From Clostridia bacterium (GTDB taxonomy: Bacteria; Bacillota; Clostridia; TANB77; CAG-465), in the NCBI GenBank assembly GCA_900772475.1, contig CAAHEI010000085.1, positions 11,096 to 75,095 on the forward strand: DNA of 64,000 bases, given 5' to 3'. Positions within the stretch are counted from its first letter, which is position 1. Each line of letters opens with the position of its first letter. Below the pieces are notes generated by a model. That model saw only the letters and a list, made by a program, of their open reading frames with translations, did not search any database and was not told the DNA's origin. A program made the position numbers and the translations under genes. Positions 43,933 to 53,249 of the stretch are shown piece after piece.

Positions 43933-43966
43933 TCGAATAATATAACTATTACATTATATTATTCGA
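43933..43966 (-). terminator. Terminator/attenuator just upstream of dacF
   Basis: A perfect 13-base-arm hairpin TCGAATAATATAA / TTATATTATTCGA is followed on the minus strand by TTTTTTTT and then directly by the dacF SD. It ends upstream transcription or attenuates dacF. A near-copy with similar flank lies at 44969-45002. Confidence 0.75.
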
Positions 43967-44054
43967 CATTTATTTTATGAATGATAATTTTTAACGAACA
44001 AATTGTTAATACAAGCTATCCTATTTAATAATATTTAGTTTGTATTTATCACGC

Positions 44055-44164
44055 CTATACCATTAACAGTGATATAACTGTATAACTTTTATTTTCCAAT
44101 CCTTTTTCGTAAGCAAACTTATCTCCTATTAATGCCATATCTTTTTTGTATTCTAATATCTCTA
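44055..44164 (-). other. Possible coding remnant
   Basis: A 36-codon minus-strand frame without start ends at TAG 44055. It reads LEYKKDMALIGDKFAYEKGL then ENKSYTVISLLMV. The composition looks protein-like, but no family is recognised and the upstream stop is immediate. It is probably the 3' end of a lost gene. Confidence 0.3.
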
Positions 44165-44179
44165 ATACTTAATTATCTA

Positions 44180-44806
44180 TTATAAAATAACAGATAAATT
44201 TTCTAGATTATTCCCTTTAAATTCCAGTTTAACAACGCATGGTGATTTCATATCTAAAACAATTTCATCTTTATATACAAGTTTTATTTCTTCGTTTAAT
44301 TTGCACCAATTCATTAATAAAAATTTTAACGCAGCCCCATGACTTACTATTGCAATTTTTTTACCCTTATTTTCAGTTAGTATTTTAGTTAATGCATCTG
44401 TCATTCTTTTATTTACTTCAACTCTGCTTTCTCCACCAACATTTTTTAAATTCTTATCTAGTAACTGTTCTTCTGTAAACGAATGCTTTTTATTTTTTCC
44501 TAACTCTTTTAATAAACTTAAATCACCTAATTTTCTCTCATTTAACTTATCGTCTATATTGATTTCTATATTATTATTATCTGCTATATATTTTGATGTA
44601 GAAATAGCTCTAACATAATTACTAGACCATAAAACGTTTATATTACTTAGTTCGTCTAAATCAGCCAATTTTTGTGCTTTCTTTTCACCAAGCACAGATA
44701 AAGTTATTTTCTCATTATTTATTTGTTCATTTTCCGCTATATATTTTTTCCCTTTTATTTTTAATTGTTCTGAATGTCTTATTAAATAAACTATTGTTTT
44801 ATTCAA
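44180..44806 (-). CDS. Histidine phosphatase superfamily protein
   Basis: A 208-residue phosphoglycerate-mutase-like protein. The phosphohistidine motif is YLIRHSEQL (RHG in most members). Further motifs are SNYVRAISTSKYIA, DDKLNERKLGDL and the second histidine IVSHGAALKFLL. Substrates vary (sugar phosphates, nucleotides, alpha-ribazole phosphate), so the reaction cannot be named. Slightly longer than the minimal family because of an insertion after the first strand. It has an upstream spacer of 226 bases and no clear operon partner. Confidence 0.85.
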   Translation of the reverse strand: MNKTIVYLIRHSEQLKIKGKKYIAENEQINNEKITLSVLGEKKAQKLADLDELSNINVLWSSNYVRAISTSKYIADNNNIEINIDDKLNERKLGDLSLLKELGKNKKHSFTEEQLLDKNLKNVGGESRVEVNKRMTDALTKILTENKGKKIAIVSHGAALKFLLMNWCKLNEEIKLVYKDEIVLDMKSPCVVKLEFKGNNLENLSVIL

Positions 44807-44968
44807 AATTTTATCACCAATAAAATTATATCAAAAAAAATTATCTTGTACAAGAATATAACATAACTTTATATTTGTTATTTGAATTTTTATTGCAGTA
44901 TTATTTATTACTTAAGAATTGCAACATATCATCATATCCTTCTTTTTTAAACTAACTACCTCAAAAAA

Positions 44969-45002
44969 TCGAATAATATGACTATTACGTTATATTATCC
45001 GA
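44969..45002 (-). terminator. Second copy of the dacF-type terminator, ending the TauE operon
   Basis: TCGAATAATATGACTATTACGTTATATTATCCGA differs from 43933-43966 in a few bases. It is likewise followed on the minus strand by TTTTTT and GAGGTAG plus a Lys-type codon run. It lies about 30 bases after the 44-residue gene. Confidence 0.65.
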
Positions 45003-45032
45003 CTTCTATTAAATTTTAATATATATTTATTT

Positions 45033-45167
45033 TTAAATAAATTTTTTTGTCATTTTCATTAATTGTTTTTTACCTTTTTGGTACATACCCATAATATTTG
45101 AACTATTCATAACACCAACAACTGTACCTGCTATTATACCCATTATTGCTCCTTTAGCAAAGCTCAT
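45033..45167 (-). CDS. 44-residue membrane-helix protein
   Basis: ATG at 45167 with a perfect SD (AAGGAGTG, 4-6 bases spacing) encodes MSFAKGAIMGIIAGTVVGVM followed by a basic tail (MYQKGKKQLMKMTKKFI). It is a YtxH/CsbA-like tiny protein with one glycine-zipper helix. It lies 13 bases after the TauE-like gene. The strong ribosome site makes it convincing. Function unknown. Confidence 0.6.
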   Translation of the reverse strand: MSFAKGAIMGIIAGTVVGVMNSSNIMGMYQKGKKQLMKMTKKFI

Positions 45168-45180
45168 AAAATCACTCCTT

Positions 45181-45567
45181 TCATTTTTTATTATTTTTTG
45201 TCTTGTACATCTTTTTTAAACTAGAAAATATTTCATATATACCAAGTAATACCATAAACAAGTAAAAACAATTTTTTAAAATTTTTTCATCAATTATTTT
45301 TAACAAAAAAATTCCAGTTATACTTCCAATGCTAACGGGAATAACAAGTTTTAAAAGATTTTTAACATCAATATTCTTCTTTTTAATATTATAAATAGTA
45401 GTAACTATCCCTACTACAATAAACATTATCAAATTATATCCCTGTGCCTCCTTATGCTCTAAAATGTTAAAAATTGTTGTAAGTAGTATAAAAATACTAC
45501 CTCCACCAATTCCCATTCCAGCAATTATTGTGCTAATTATTGATATTAAAATAAAACCTATATTCAA
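45181..45567 (-). CDS. TauE/SafE-family permease, C-terminal-type half
   Basis: A 128-residue protein with about four membrane helices: GFILISIISTIIAGMGIGGGSIFILL (the TauE glycine motif), ILEHKEAQGYNLIMFI and others. Usual TauE/SafE proteins (about 250 residues) hold two such repeats in one chain; here each repeat is its own gene. It starts 2 bases after the partner gene's stop. The family exports sulfite or other small organic sulfonates; substrate unknown. Confidence 0.75.
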   Translation of the reverse strand: MNIGFILISIISTIIAGMGIGGGSIFILLTTIFNILEHKEAQGYNLIMFIVVGIVTTIYNIKKKNIDVKNLLKLVIPVSIGSITGIFLLKIIDEKILKNCFYLFMVLLGIYEIFSSLKKMYKTKNNKK

Positions 45568-45569
45568 AT

Positions 45570-45923
45570 TTACACGCCTCTTTCTTGAAAAAATTTAAAT
45601 ACTGTAAGAATAACAAGTAATATACCAGAAATTAAGTTTAAAACATTTGCAGGAATTTTCTTCATAACTTTTGTTCCAATAATTCCTGATATACAAGCAA
45701 TAACAATAAGTGGTGTAATTATTTTGTAATCAAAATTTATCACATTTCTATATCCAAAAATAGCAAACATGCTTGAAACTGAAAGTACAGCTACACTTAA
45801 AGCCCTTACTTTGTGTGTCTCTAATTTTAAAAAATATATTAAATAGAATACTAAAACCTGTCCTGAACCAGCAGCAAACATACAATTTAAAACTCCCACG
45901 AAAAATCCTACTAAATAAATCAT
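45570..45923 (-). CDS. TauE/SafE-family permease, N-terminal-type half
   Basis: A 117-residue protein from ATG 45923. The longer ORF starts with a TTG (45959) inside the preceding terminator stem, which I reject. MIYLVGFFVGVLNCMFAAGSGQVLVFYLI and LETHKVRALSVAVLSVSSMFAIFG are the TauE repeat, with about four helices. It is paired with the gene at 45181, and the two probably form a heterodimer or a split transporter. Confidence 0.72.
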   Translation of the reverse strand: MIYLVGFFVGVLNCMFAAGSGQVLVFYLIYFLKLETHKVRALSVAVLSVSSMFAIFGYRNVINFDYKIITPLIVIACISGIIGTKVMKKIPANVLNLISGILLVILTVFKFFQERGV

Positions 45924-45949
45924 ATTTTTATTATTTGTAAAAAAAAAGA

Positions 45950-45977
45950 AAACATGCAAGATTTATCCTGCATGTTT
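45950..45977 (-). terminator. Terminator of the SpaA-repeat adhesin gene
   Basis: AAACATGCA / TGCATGTTT with a 10-base loop, then TCTTTTTTTTT on the minus strand, 15 bases past the stop at 45992. Confidence 0.9.
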
Positions 45978-45991
45978 TTAATTATATTTTT

Positions 45992-48900
45992 TTATTCTTT
46001 TTTGTTTAAATCATCGTTATTATATTTTGGTGTAATGTCAATCATTTCATTTTCTAACTCCTCTATTTTTTTTGAAGAGTTGTCTACTTGTATAACATTA
46101 CTATTATCTTTAGCTTGTTCTTCCTCTATTTTGTTATCTTTACTTTTTACTTTTTCATCTGTACTAATTGATGTTATATTTTGATTTTGTATGCATTCTG
46201 TACTTTGTGAAATATTATCTTTGTTTTCTTGCAAGTTAACATTATTATCTAAATTTTGATCATTACCTATGATAACATCACTTTGATCTTTTACATCTTG
46301 AATGCTATTTTTTACACCATTTTCACTTTCACTTGTTAAATTATTAACCTTGTCAGATTCATCTTTACTAATTATATTATTACAATTACCGTTCGGATTA
46401 TTATTTTCATATGGACTAGAATTATTATCCTCTGGTGGATTTGGATTATCCTTTTTATTTTTTATTATCTTATATAAAATATACACTATAACACTTCCAG
46501 CTGTAACTATAACTACAATTAGAGTATTTGTGCTTAAAAATCCACCAGTTACAGGTAATTTCTTGTGTTCATTTGAAACTTTCTTTTCAACCATTTCATT
46601 ATTCTTTTTAATTTTTATATCATATGTTTTTGAATCAATAATATATTCATCTGGCACCTCAACTTCTTGGTATATATATTCACCAGTTGGTAATGATTTA
46701 GTTGTTGCAACTCCATTTTCATCTGTAACAATTGCGTCTACAATATCATTATTTGACTTATCAATTACATTAAATTTTGCATTTGCTATTGCAACTTTAC
46801 TATCCTTATCAATTTTTAAAATCTTTATATTTCCATGAGATCTTTTATTTACAACTTTTACAGTAGCCTCTAAGTTTTTAGCATTAATCTCAAAGTCATA
46901 TTCATTTGTATCTAAAACATATTTATCAGGTACATCGATCTCTTTATATTTATATTTTCCTAGTTTTAAATTATCTAAAGTTGCTGTCCCCGTAGAATCT
47001 GTTTTTATTGTTCCAACATTCTTATTTTCACTATTTAAAATTTGGAATTTTACTCCTTCTATTGGAGAATCATTTTCATCAACTTTGATAATCTTTATTT
47101 TTCCTCTTACTTGAATATTTTTAACTTTTTTTTCAAGCATTTCATTATTTTTCTTGATTTTAAATTCATATTTTTGGTTATCTAAAACATATTCAGGTGG
47201 TACTTCCACTTCCTGATAAAAATAATCACCTGTTGGCAAAGCTTTTGTTCTTGCAATACCATTTTCATCAGTTATAATTGTATCAGCAACTTTATTACTT
47301 GATCTTTCTATTATATTAAATTTTACCTTTGAAACTGGTTGCTTAGTTTCTTTATCTAATTTTATAATCTTTAAAATTCCCTTTGCTCTTTGGTTTACAA
47401 TCTTAGCATTAACTTCTCTTGATTCTGAAGTTATTTCAAATTCATATTCTTTCTCATCCAAAACATACAGATATGGTGTGTGGATTTCTCTATATTTATA
47501 CTTTCCAACAGGTAAATTTTGTACTTGTGCAATTCCATTAGCATCCGTAATAACTGTAGAAATCACTTTATTATCTGAGTCAATTATCTCAAATTTTACC
47601 CCTCCTATAGGAGCATCATTTTCATCAACTTTTATAATTTTAATTACACCATATATTTTTTTATCAATTTCAGTCTGTTCTACCACTTGATTTAAAGTTT
47701 CAATTTTAAATGTATACTCTTTTGTATCCAAATCATATCCATAAGGAGCTTTTACCTCTTTGTATGTATATGAACCCTTACCTAAATCTGGAGATATAGC
47801 CTTACCGTTTTTATCGGTTGTAAGTTTTGCAATTACCTTTTTATTAGAATCATATATTTCAAATTCTGCACCTTCTAAAGGTTTATTTTCATCATCACCC
47901 ACTTTTAAAATTTGTAATTTTCCAACTATTTTTTCATTTGTAATACTTTCTCTTACAACACTATTTTTTTCTGTAATACTAAAAGTTCTTGTTTCGGTAT
48001 CCATAATAAATCCATCTGGAACTGATACTTCTTTATATGTATATGTACCTTTTTCTAACTCAGGACTAGTTGCAATACCATTTGCATCTGTTGTAATTTT
48101 TGCAACTACTTTGTTCTTTGCATCATATATTTCAAAAACCGCTCCAGCAATTGGTGTTTTTGCTTTCTTTTCTAATTTTGTTATTTGAAGTACACCTTTT
48201 ACCTTTGTATTTTTTACTTCAACACTTGTTGTTTTATTTCTATTTACAGTTACATTATAGCTTGCTTTTTCAATAATATATCCATCTGGAACTGAACTTT
48301 CAGTTAAAGTATATTTACCAAGATCTAATTTGTTAAAACTTAAGTTACCCTTTGCATCTGTTTTACCAGTTGCGACCTGTTTTCCTGTAGAATCTTTCAA
48401 TGCAAATTCTGCACCTTGTACAGGTTTTTTATCTTGATCAGATTTTACAATTTTTATATTTCCTTTACTTTCTTCCCAAGACGCTGTAGCATTTCCTGAT
48501 ACGTTAACTTGTTCTGTATCTAAGAAAACAAAGTTTTGCCAACTACCTCTTCCATATATAACTCCTACATATTTATTAGCTTTTGAAGTTGCATTTATTT
48601 TAAGAGAACCAGCTGGAAGTGACTTCTTAACTAATACATATATTTCCTCATTTTTTGAAAATGAAGATTTTTCTTTATTATTTTTATCAACAATTTTTGT
48701 TCCAGCCGGTTGACTAGATAATGAAATATTTATTTTATTTATAGAAGAAAATCCTGATATTGTTGCTTTATATGGTCCAATTTTAATTTGACTATCACTA
48801 TATTCGTAATTTACTTTTGCTTTAGACGAGTCAAGTTTGAATGTACCTGGATTATAACTAGTCTTTAATAATTTGTTAGCTATTTTTTTACTATTTTTTA

Positions 48901-49423
48901 ACATATCACCTGTATGTGAACTATACTTCAAATTTGCTTGAAGTTTATTCATGTCAAAATTTAATCCCTTAGTATCTGATGTTCCATTTACAGCAGTCCA
49001 AACAGCCATCTGAGTTGCAAGATATGCTTCATCATTATTAGCAGCTCCTAATTGTGCTGCACTTTTTGTAGGATAACCGTTCATAAGTACTGCGACTGCC
49101 TTGTTTGATTTTACATTTCCAATATACTGAAGTCCTGTTCCATTTGGTGGATTTCTTACATCATAATCCATACAATATGCAACGTGTCCTCCCATCCATG
49201 ATATTGCATAATAACTATATGAATTATGGTTATTATCAAAAGCATATGGATGTTGTATTCCATCTTTAAATGTATATACCAACGTTTCTCGACCTGCCTT
49301 CAAAAAGAATGGATTAACATCAACAAGCATAATTAAAGTAAGAATCGCAATCATAATAATCTTAACTCTAGTTTGCCTTAATTTAGAATATCCCTTTCTT
49401 ATTTTTTCAACTATTTTCTTCAT
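45992..49423 (-). CDS. Thioester-domain adhesin with seven SpaA/Cna-B repeats and LPVTG signal
   Basis: Start ATG 49423 (GGAGG 7 bases upstream; 1143 residues). A basic N-terminus and a membrane signal (about 22-42) lead to a TQXA-type thioester domain: AYCMDYDVRNP (Cys) and AYLATQMAVW (Gln). From about residue 325 there are seven Cna-B/SpaA repeats (GNIKIVKSDQDK, GVLQITKLEKK, GKLQILKVGDD, GVIKIIKVDEN, GILKIIKLDKE, GKIKIIKVDEN, GNIKILKIDKD). KKLPVTGG and a membrane helix follow, then an unusually long hydrophilic tail of about 155 residues. Thioester domains can bind host surfaces covalently, and sortase links LPXTG proteins to the wall. The gene is single, with its own terminator. Confidence 0.9.
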   Translation of the reverse strand: MKKIVEKIRKGYSKLRQTRVKIIMIAILTLIMLVDVNPFFLKAGRETLVYTFKDGIQHPYAFDNNHNSYSYYAISWMGGHVAYCMDYDVRNPPNGTGLQYIGNVKSNKAVAVLMNGYPTKSAAQLGAANNDEAYLATQMAVWTAVNGTSDTKGLNFDMNKLQANLKYSSHTGDMLKNSKKIANKLLKTSYNPGTFKLDSSKAKVNYEYSDSQIKIGPYKATISGFSSINKINISLSSQPAGTKIVDKNNKEKSSFSKNEEIYVLVKKSLPAGSLKINATSKANKYVGVIYGRGSWQNFVFLDTEQVNVSGNATASWEESKGNIKIVKSDQDKKPVQGAEFALKDSTGKQVATGKTDAKGNLSFNKLDLGKYTLTESSVPDGYIIEKASYNVTVNRNKTTSVEVKNTKVKGVLQITKLEKKAKTPIAGAVFEIYDAKNKVVAKITTDANGIATSPELEKGTYTYKEVSVPDGFIMDTETRTFSITEKNSVVRESITNEKIVGKLQILKVGDDENKPLEGAEFEIYDSNKKVIAKLTTDKNGKAISPDLGKGSYTYKEVKAPYGYDLDTKEYTFKIETLNQVVEQTEIDKKIYGVIKIIKVDENDAPIGGVKFEIIDSDNKVISTVITDANGIAQVQNLPVGKYKYREIHTPYLYVLDEKEYEFEITSESREVNAKIVNQRAKGILKIIKLDKETKQPVSKVKFNIIERSSNKVADTIITDENGIARTKALPTGDYFYQEVEVPPEYVLDNQKYEFKIKKNNEMLEKKVKNIQVRGKIKIIKVDENDSPIEGVKFQILNSENKNVGTIKTDSTGTATLDNLKLGKYKYKEIDVPDKYVLDTNEYDFEINAKNLEATVKVVNKRSHGNIKILKIDKDSKVAIANAKFNVIDKSNNDIVDAIVTDENGVATTKSLPTGEYIYQEVEVPDEYIIDSKTYDIKIKKNNEMVEKKVSNEHKKLPVTGGFLSTNTLIVVIVTAGSVIVYILYKIIKNKKDNPNPPEDNNSSPYENNNPNGNCNNIISKDESDKVNNLTSESENGVKNSIQDVKDQSDVIIGNDQNLDNNVNLQENKDNISQSTECIQNQNITSISTDEKVKSKDNKIEEEQAKDNSNVIQVDNSSKKIEELENEMIDITPKYNNDDLNKKE

Positions 49424-49651
49424 ATATACTCCTCCACATATATCAAATATATTCATATTACAAACATTCTAGCACAAAAAAATATATACGTCAAAGCGTT
49501 ATGTCGTCTTTTTTAACATTTTTTTCGCCTTTATGCTATATATTTATTTGATTTTGTAGCATTTTAATTTCAATATTACATTTTAATTAAATCTATGACT
49601 TCATTTTGTAAAGAAACTAGTTTAATATTGATTCTACTAACTTTACAAGAG

Positions 49652-49687
49652 ATAAAGCACATGAAGATAAACCTTCATATGCTTTAT
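49652..49687 (-). terminator. Probable terminator of hflX
   Basis: ATAAAGCACATGAAG / CTTCATATGCTTTAT, 15-base arms with one mismatch, starts directly at the hflX stop. The minus-strand downstream bases (CTCTTG) are only moderately T-rich. The rest of the 49424-49687 gap has a TTGACG-like box and no gene. Confidence 0.6.
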
Positions 49688-50956
49688 TTAATATTGCTCT
49701 ATTATATATTGTTTATACTTTCCATAGTCTTTTTGATTTAAACAGATTTTAATCAAAGTTCCTCTTTCTGTATAATTTGTTGATAAAAATTTATATTTTT
49801 TATTTAAATATGAAGTAATATCACCTCTTTGAAATGGAATTTCCATTTTACATGTTATATAATGTGTAAAAACTTTATCTGATATTACTTTTATAAGTTG
49901 ATCTATACCAATATTATTTCTTGCTGAAATATACACTTTATTTCCATCAATATATGGTAATTTACTATTACTTACTTTATCACATTTATTAAAAACATAT
50001 ATTACTGGAATATTGTCCGCTCCTATTTCTTTTAAAGTATCATTTGTAACCCTAATATTTTCATCATAGTCCTCATCAGAATAATCTATAACATGTAGTA
50101 ATAAATCTGCATTTTTTACTTCATCTAATGTACTTCTAAATGCTTTTATAAGGGAATGTGGTAACTCACGTATAAATCCAACTGTATCAGATAATAAAAA
50201 CTCTTTTCCATCTTTAATTTTTATTTTTCTTACACTAGTTTCAAGTGTTGCAAAAAGCATATCCTCCTCAAGTACCTTTTTTGAATTATCTGAGCGTGAT
50301 ATATCAACAAAGGTATTTAAAATAGTCGATTTTCCCGCATTTGTATAACCAACAAGAGAAACTAAAGGGATCTGTGAATCATTTCTTTTTCTTCTTTGAA
50401 TATTTCTCCTAATCTTAACCTCATTTAATTCTTTATTTAATTTATTAATTCTATCCTCTATTATTCTCCTATCTAGTTCAATCTGTTTTTCACCACTACC
50501 TTTATTACTAAGTCCACTTCCTCCACCTTGCCTTCCAAGAGACATATGAAGTCCTGCAAGTCTTGGCAACATATATCTAAGTTTTGCTATTTCAACTTGC
50601 ATTTTAGATTCATTTGTCTTAGCTCTTCTTGCAAAAATTTCAAGAATAATAGAAGTTCTATCTAAAATTTGTATATCTAACTTTGATTCTAAATTTTTTA
50701 ATTGAGATGGTGAAAGTTCATTATTAAATACAACCATATCAGGTTTACAATCATCTATTTTCTCTTTTATTTCTTCTATTTTTCCAGTTCCGACATAAAA
50801 TGCTGAATTTATTTCCCTTAAATTTTGTATAATGCTCCCAACTGGTTCAATCTCACATGCTTTAACTAATTCTTCTAATTCATTCATAGATTTAAAAAAA
50901 TACAATTCATCGTTTAAATTTGCTCCAACAAGTAGTGCTTTTTGTTTTTCCTCCAT
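49688..50956 (-). CDS. hflX: GTPase HflX (ribosome-associated)
   Basis: A 422-residue protein. The N-terminal HflX domain (VVFNNELSPSQLKNLESKLDIQILDRTSIILEIFARRA) is followed by the Gly-rich linker GRQGGGSGLSNKGSGEKQIE and the G domain. The G motifs are G1 GYTNAGKST, G3 DTVGFIRELP and G4 NKCD. HflX splits stalled 70S/100S ribosomes. Full length, with all motifs intact. Confidence 0.95.
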   Translation of the reverse strand: MEEKQKALLVGANLNDELYFFKSMNELEELVKACEIEPVGSIIQNLREINSAFYVGTGKIEEIKEKIDDCKPDMVVFNNELSPSQLKNLESKLDIQILDRTSIILEIFARRAKTNESKMQVEIAKLRYMLPRLAGLHMSLGRQGGGSGLSNKGSGEKQIELDRRIIEDRINKLNKELNEVKIRRNIQRRKRNDSQIPLVSLVGYTNAGKSTILNTFVDISRSDNSKKVLEEDMLFATLETSVRKIKIKDGKEFLLSDTVGFIRELPHSLIKAFRSTLDEVKNADLLLHVIDYSDEDYDENIRVTNDTLKEIGADNIPVIYVFNKCDKVSNSKLPYIDGNKVYISARNNIGIDQLIKVISDKVFTHYITCKMEIPFQRGDITSYLNKKYKFLSTNYTERGTLIKICLNQKDYGKYKQYIIEQY

Positions 50957-51034
50957 AAATAATACCTCTTTATCTAATCTTTACAATATCTGAACAAGTA
51001 TACCCTATTTATTAAATTTTACCAAATATGTTTT

Positions 51035-51571
51035 TTATAAATTCAATAAATAGTTAATTGCTTCACTTGCCGTATCAGTTACTATATATAACTGTCTATT
51101 CTTAGGGTCTGCAAACCCTTCGTGATAAATTTTATCTAGCATATCAAGTAAATGTCCAAAAAAATTATCTACATTTATTATTATAATTGGAATATTGTGT
51201 TCATGATTTCTTCTTGTTTCAATTGCTGTCATTATCTCATCTACAGTACCAATTCCACCAGGTATGAAAATCATAATATCTGATATTGATGTAAAAGTAT
51301 TTTTCCTCTCGTTTACAGTATTTGAAACGTACGATTTACTGTATGATATATTTTTTAAATCACCTTCATATGCCTTAGCACTAGTAACAATAATATCACT
51401 TTTGTTACTTTTTGATACTAACGAATAAATTTTTCCCATTAATCCATGTTCACATCCACCAAATACAAGATTATGTCCTCCATTTATAATATAGCTAGCT
51501 ATTTGCTCTGCAACCATATTATAACTTTTATTATCAGTATCCCTTGATGAACAACCCACAAATATATTCAT
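51035..51571 (-). CDS. LOG-family Rossmann-fold protein
   Basis: A 178-residue protein: VFGGCEHGLMG, NERKNTF and PGGIGTVDEIMTAIETRR, the PGGxGTxxE motif of the LOG / lysine-decarboxylase-like family (cytokinin riboside phosphoribohydrolases and related enzymes). The NERK and PGG motifs needed for catalysis are present. It lies after ywbE on the same strand; the substrate in this organism is unknown. Confidence 0.85.
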   Translation of the reverse strand: MNIFVGCSSRDTDNKSYNMVAEQIASYIINGGHNLVFGGCEHGLMGKIYSLVSKSNKSDIIVTSAKAYEGDLKNISYSKSYVSNTVNERKNTFTSISDIMIFIPGGIGTVDEIMTAIETRRNHEHNIPIIIINVDNFFGHLLDMLDKIYHEGFADPKNRQLYIVTDTASEAINYLLNL

Positions 51572-51621
51572 AGTACGTCTATCCCCTCTTTTAACTTATT
51601 TTGCTTTTTTATACTTAAAAA

Positions 51622-51816
51622 TTAATGCAATATTTCTTGTACTCTACCAACTTGTCCATCTTCGAGCCTTACCTTAATTCCTCTTGGATGAACTTTACTA
51701 TTAGTTAGAATATCCTTTACTACTCCTTCTGTTAAAATCCCAGTTGGCTGATCTTTTTTTAAAACAATTTTAACTCTTAATCCTGGTGTTATATTACTTC
51801 TAATTTGATTTTCCAT
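51622..51816 (-). CDS. ywbE: YwbE family protein
   Basis: A 64-residue protein: ITPGLRVKIVLKKDQPTGIL, then TEGVVKDILTNSKVHPRGIK and VRLEDGQVGRV. This is the complete YwbE domain, a small KOW-like beta protein of unknown function found widely in Bacillota and gut bacteria. GGAGG precedes the ATG. Confidence 0.93.
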   Translation of the reverse strand: MENQIRSNITPGLRVKIVLKKDQPTGILTEGVVKDILTNSKVHPRGIKVRLEDGQVGRVQEILH

Positions 51817-51844
51817 AACAACCTCCCAAAAGAATTATATCAAA

Positions 51845-51879
51845 AAAAATCACCTTATACAATGTATAAAATGATTTTT
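51845..51879 (-). terminator. Terminator of the LPKTGF thioester protein gene
   Basis: AAAAATCA-C-CTTATAC / GTATAA-A-ATGATTTTT lies about 50 bases past the stop at 51926, with T-runs on the minus strand. Confidence 0.7.
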
Positions 51880-51925
51880 TAAATATTTTATTTCTAATAT
51901 TTTATATAAATAACACAATGATTTT

Positions 51926-53239
51926 TTAAAAACCAGTTTTAGGAAGCTCTATTTTTTCAATTTTTTCTAATTTATTATTCTTAAACTCTACAGATGTAGT
52001 GGAACCAACTTTTAACTCTACAATTTTAAAATCACAATTTTTATCTATGGTATACGGTGCAGGTACTTCTTCCTCTTTTACTTTTACCTTAGTATTTTTA
52101 AATATCTTTAGATCTTTTTCTACGTCTAAATATATCTTTCCATCTTCATTAGTAGTAAAACTACCAATAAGTTTATCATTCAAATCATATATACTAAATT
52201 TAACATTTGGAATATGTATGCTTTCATCTTCAGCATCTTTTTTTATGATACTTAAATTTGTTTTTACTTCATTAAAATTTCCACCAATATATGAACTTTT
52301 TAATTTTACAGGCTCTAAAGTAAGGGATAAATCTTGCATACCACTTATACTTGATTTAGCAAAAAGAACAGCACTCTCTTTATATCTACTTTTTATATTT
52401 ATTTTAAAATCTATATTGCCACTGTTACTTTCTCTAGGTATTAGAACCTTTATTTGTTTATTTTTATTAACACTATCTATTTTGTTGTTATTTTTATCTA
52501 CAATTAAATAATCTTTAACTCCTTCAATACTAATGTCAATATCTAATACATTATCACCATACTCAAGGCTGTAAGTTTTGGAATAATATCTTTCATCTAG
52601 TTTATCAATATCATTGCTTTCTAATTCTTTAATAACTACACCATTTGAATACTGTACTTTGGAATTTAATCCATTATTATATATGTTCTTAACACCTTCG
52701 ACAACTCTTAAATATTGTTTCTCCATTGGTGTTATTTGATTTATATCTAAATTATTTAATTTAACCCATATAGCAAACTGAGTTGCATATCTTGCTTCAC
52801 TTTCGTTTGCAAGGCCAAGCTCACTTACGGTTTTATATGGATAACCATTTAATACAATGTTATTTACAACACAATCATCTACATATTTCTCCACATCTAC
52901 GTCATATCCACCATCAATTGTTTCGGCCCCAGACATTCCTAAATTCATACAATACGCAGGCAAACTTTTAGATTCATTATTTATATAGTAATACTCGTGT
53001 ATTCTTTGTGGTCTATCTTTATATTTTATATATCTAAAAGAATCCTTGTATGAATAAACATGATATCTTCCAAAATCGTTTGAATTTTTAGTTACAGCTG
53101 TACTATATGGAATATTTAAAAAAAACATCATCAACATAACAACCACAATAAACTTTCTCTTGTTATTTACTTGCTTGTTTTTTAACTTTTTTTCTTTTAC
53201 ACTATCTTTACTTTTATTAACAATACATATTTTTTGCAT
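51926..53239 (-). CDS. Thioester-domain surface protein ending directly in LPKTGF
   Basis: A 437-residue protein with a Lys-rich N-terminus and a signal helix (about 29-48). The thioester domain has PAYCMNLGMSG (Cys) and ARYATQFAIWVKL (Gln). One SpaA/Cna-B repeat follows (about 330-420; LSIIKKDAEDESIHIPNVKFSI). The chain then stops at ELPKTGF with no membrane helix or charged tail, which sortase substrates normally need. Neither shifted frame downstream offers a convincing helix. It follows the sortase gene by 10 bases, so it is likely its substrate. Confidence 0.85.
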   Translation of the reverse strand: MQKICIVNKSKDSVKEKKLKNKQVNNKRKFIVVVMLMMFFLNIPYSTAVTKNSNDFGRYHVYSYKDSFRYIKYKDRPQRIHEYYYINNESKSLPAYCMNLGMSGAETIDGGYDVDVEKYVDDCVVNNIVLNGYPYKTVSELGLANESEARYATQFAIWVKLNNLDINQITPMEKQYLRVVEGVKNIYNNGLNSKVQYSNGVVIKELESNDIDKLDERYYSKTYSLEYGDNVLDIDISIEGVKDYLIVDKNNNKIDSVNKNKQIKVLIPRESNSGNIDFKINIKSRYKESAVLFAKSSISGMQDLSLTLEPVKLKSSYIGGNFNEVKTNLSIIKKDAEDESIHIPNVKFSIYDLNDKLIGSFTTNEDGKIYLDVEKDLKIFKNTKVKVKEEEVPAPYTIDKNCDFKIVELKVGSTTSVEFKNNKLEKIEKIELPKTGF

Positions 53240-53249
53240 TCACTCCTCC

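Noticed and set aside
45924..45959. TTG start of the TauE half inside the terminator
   Set aside because: It lies in the stem of the adhesin terminator and adds only Phe-rich non-conserved residues.
46302..48188. Plus-strand ORFs across the SpaA repeat gene
   Set aside because: Periodic shadows of the seven repeats, without RBS and antisense to a convincing gene.
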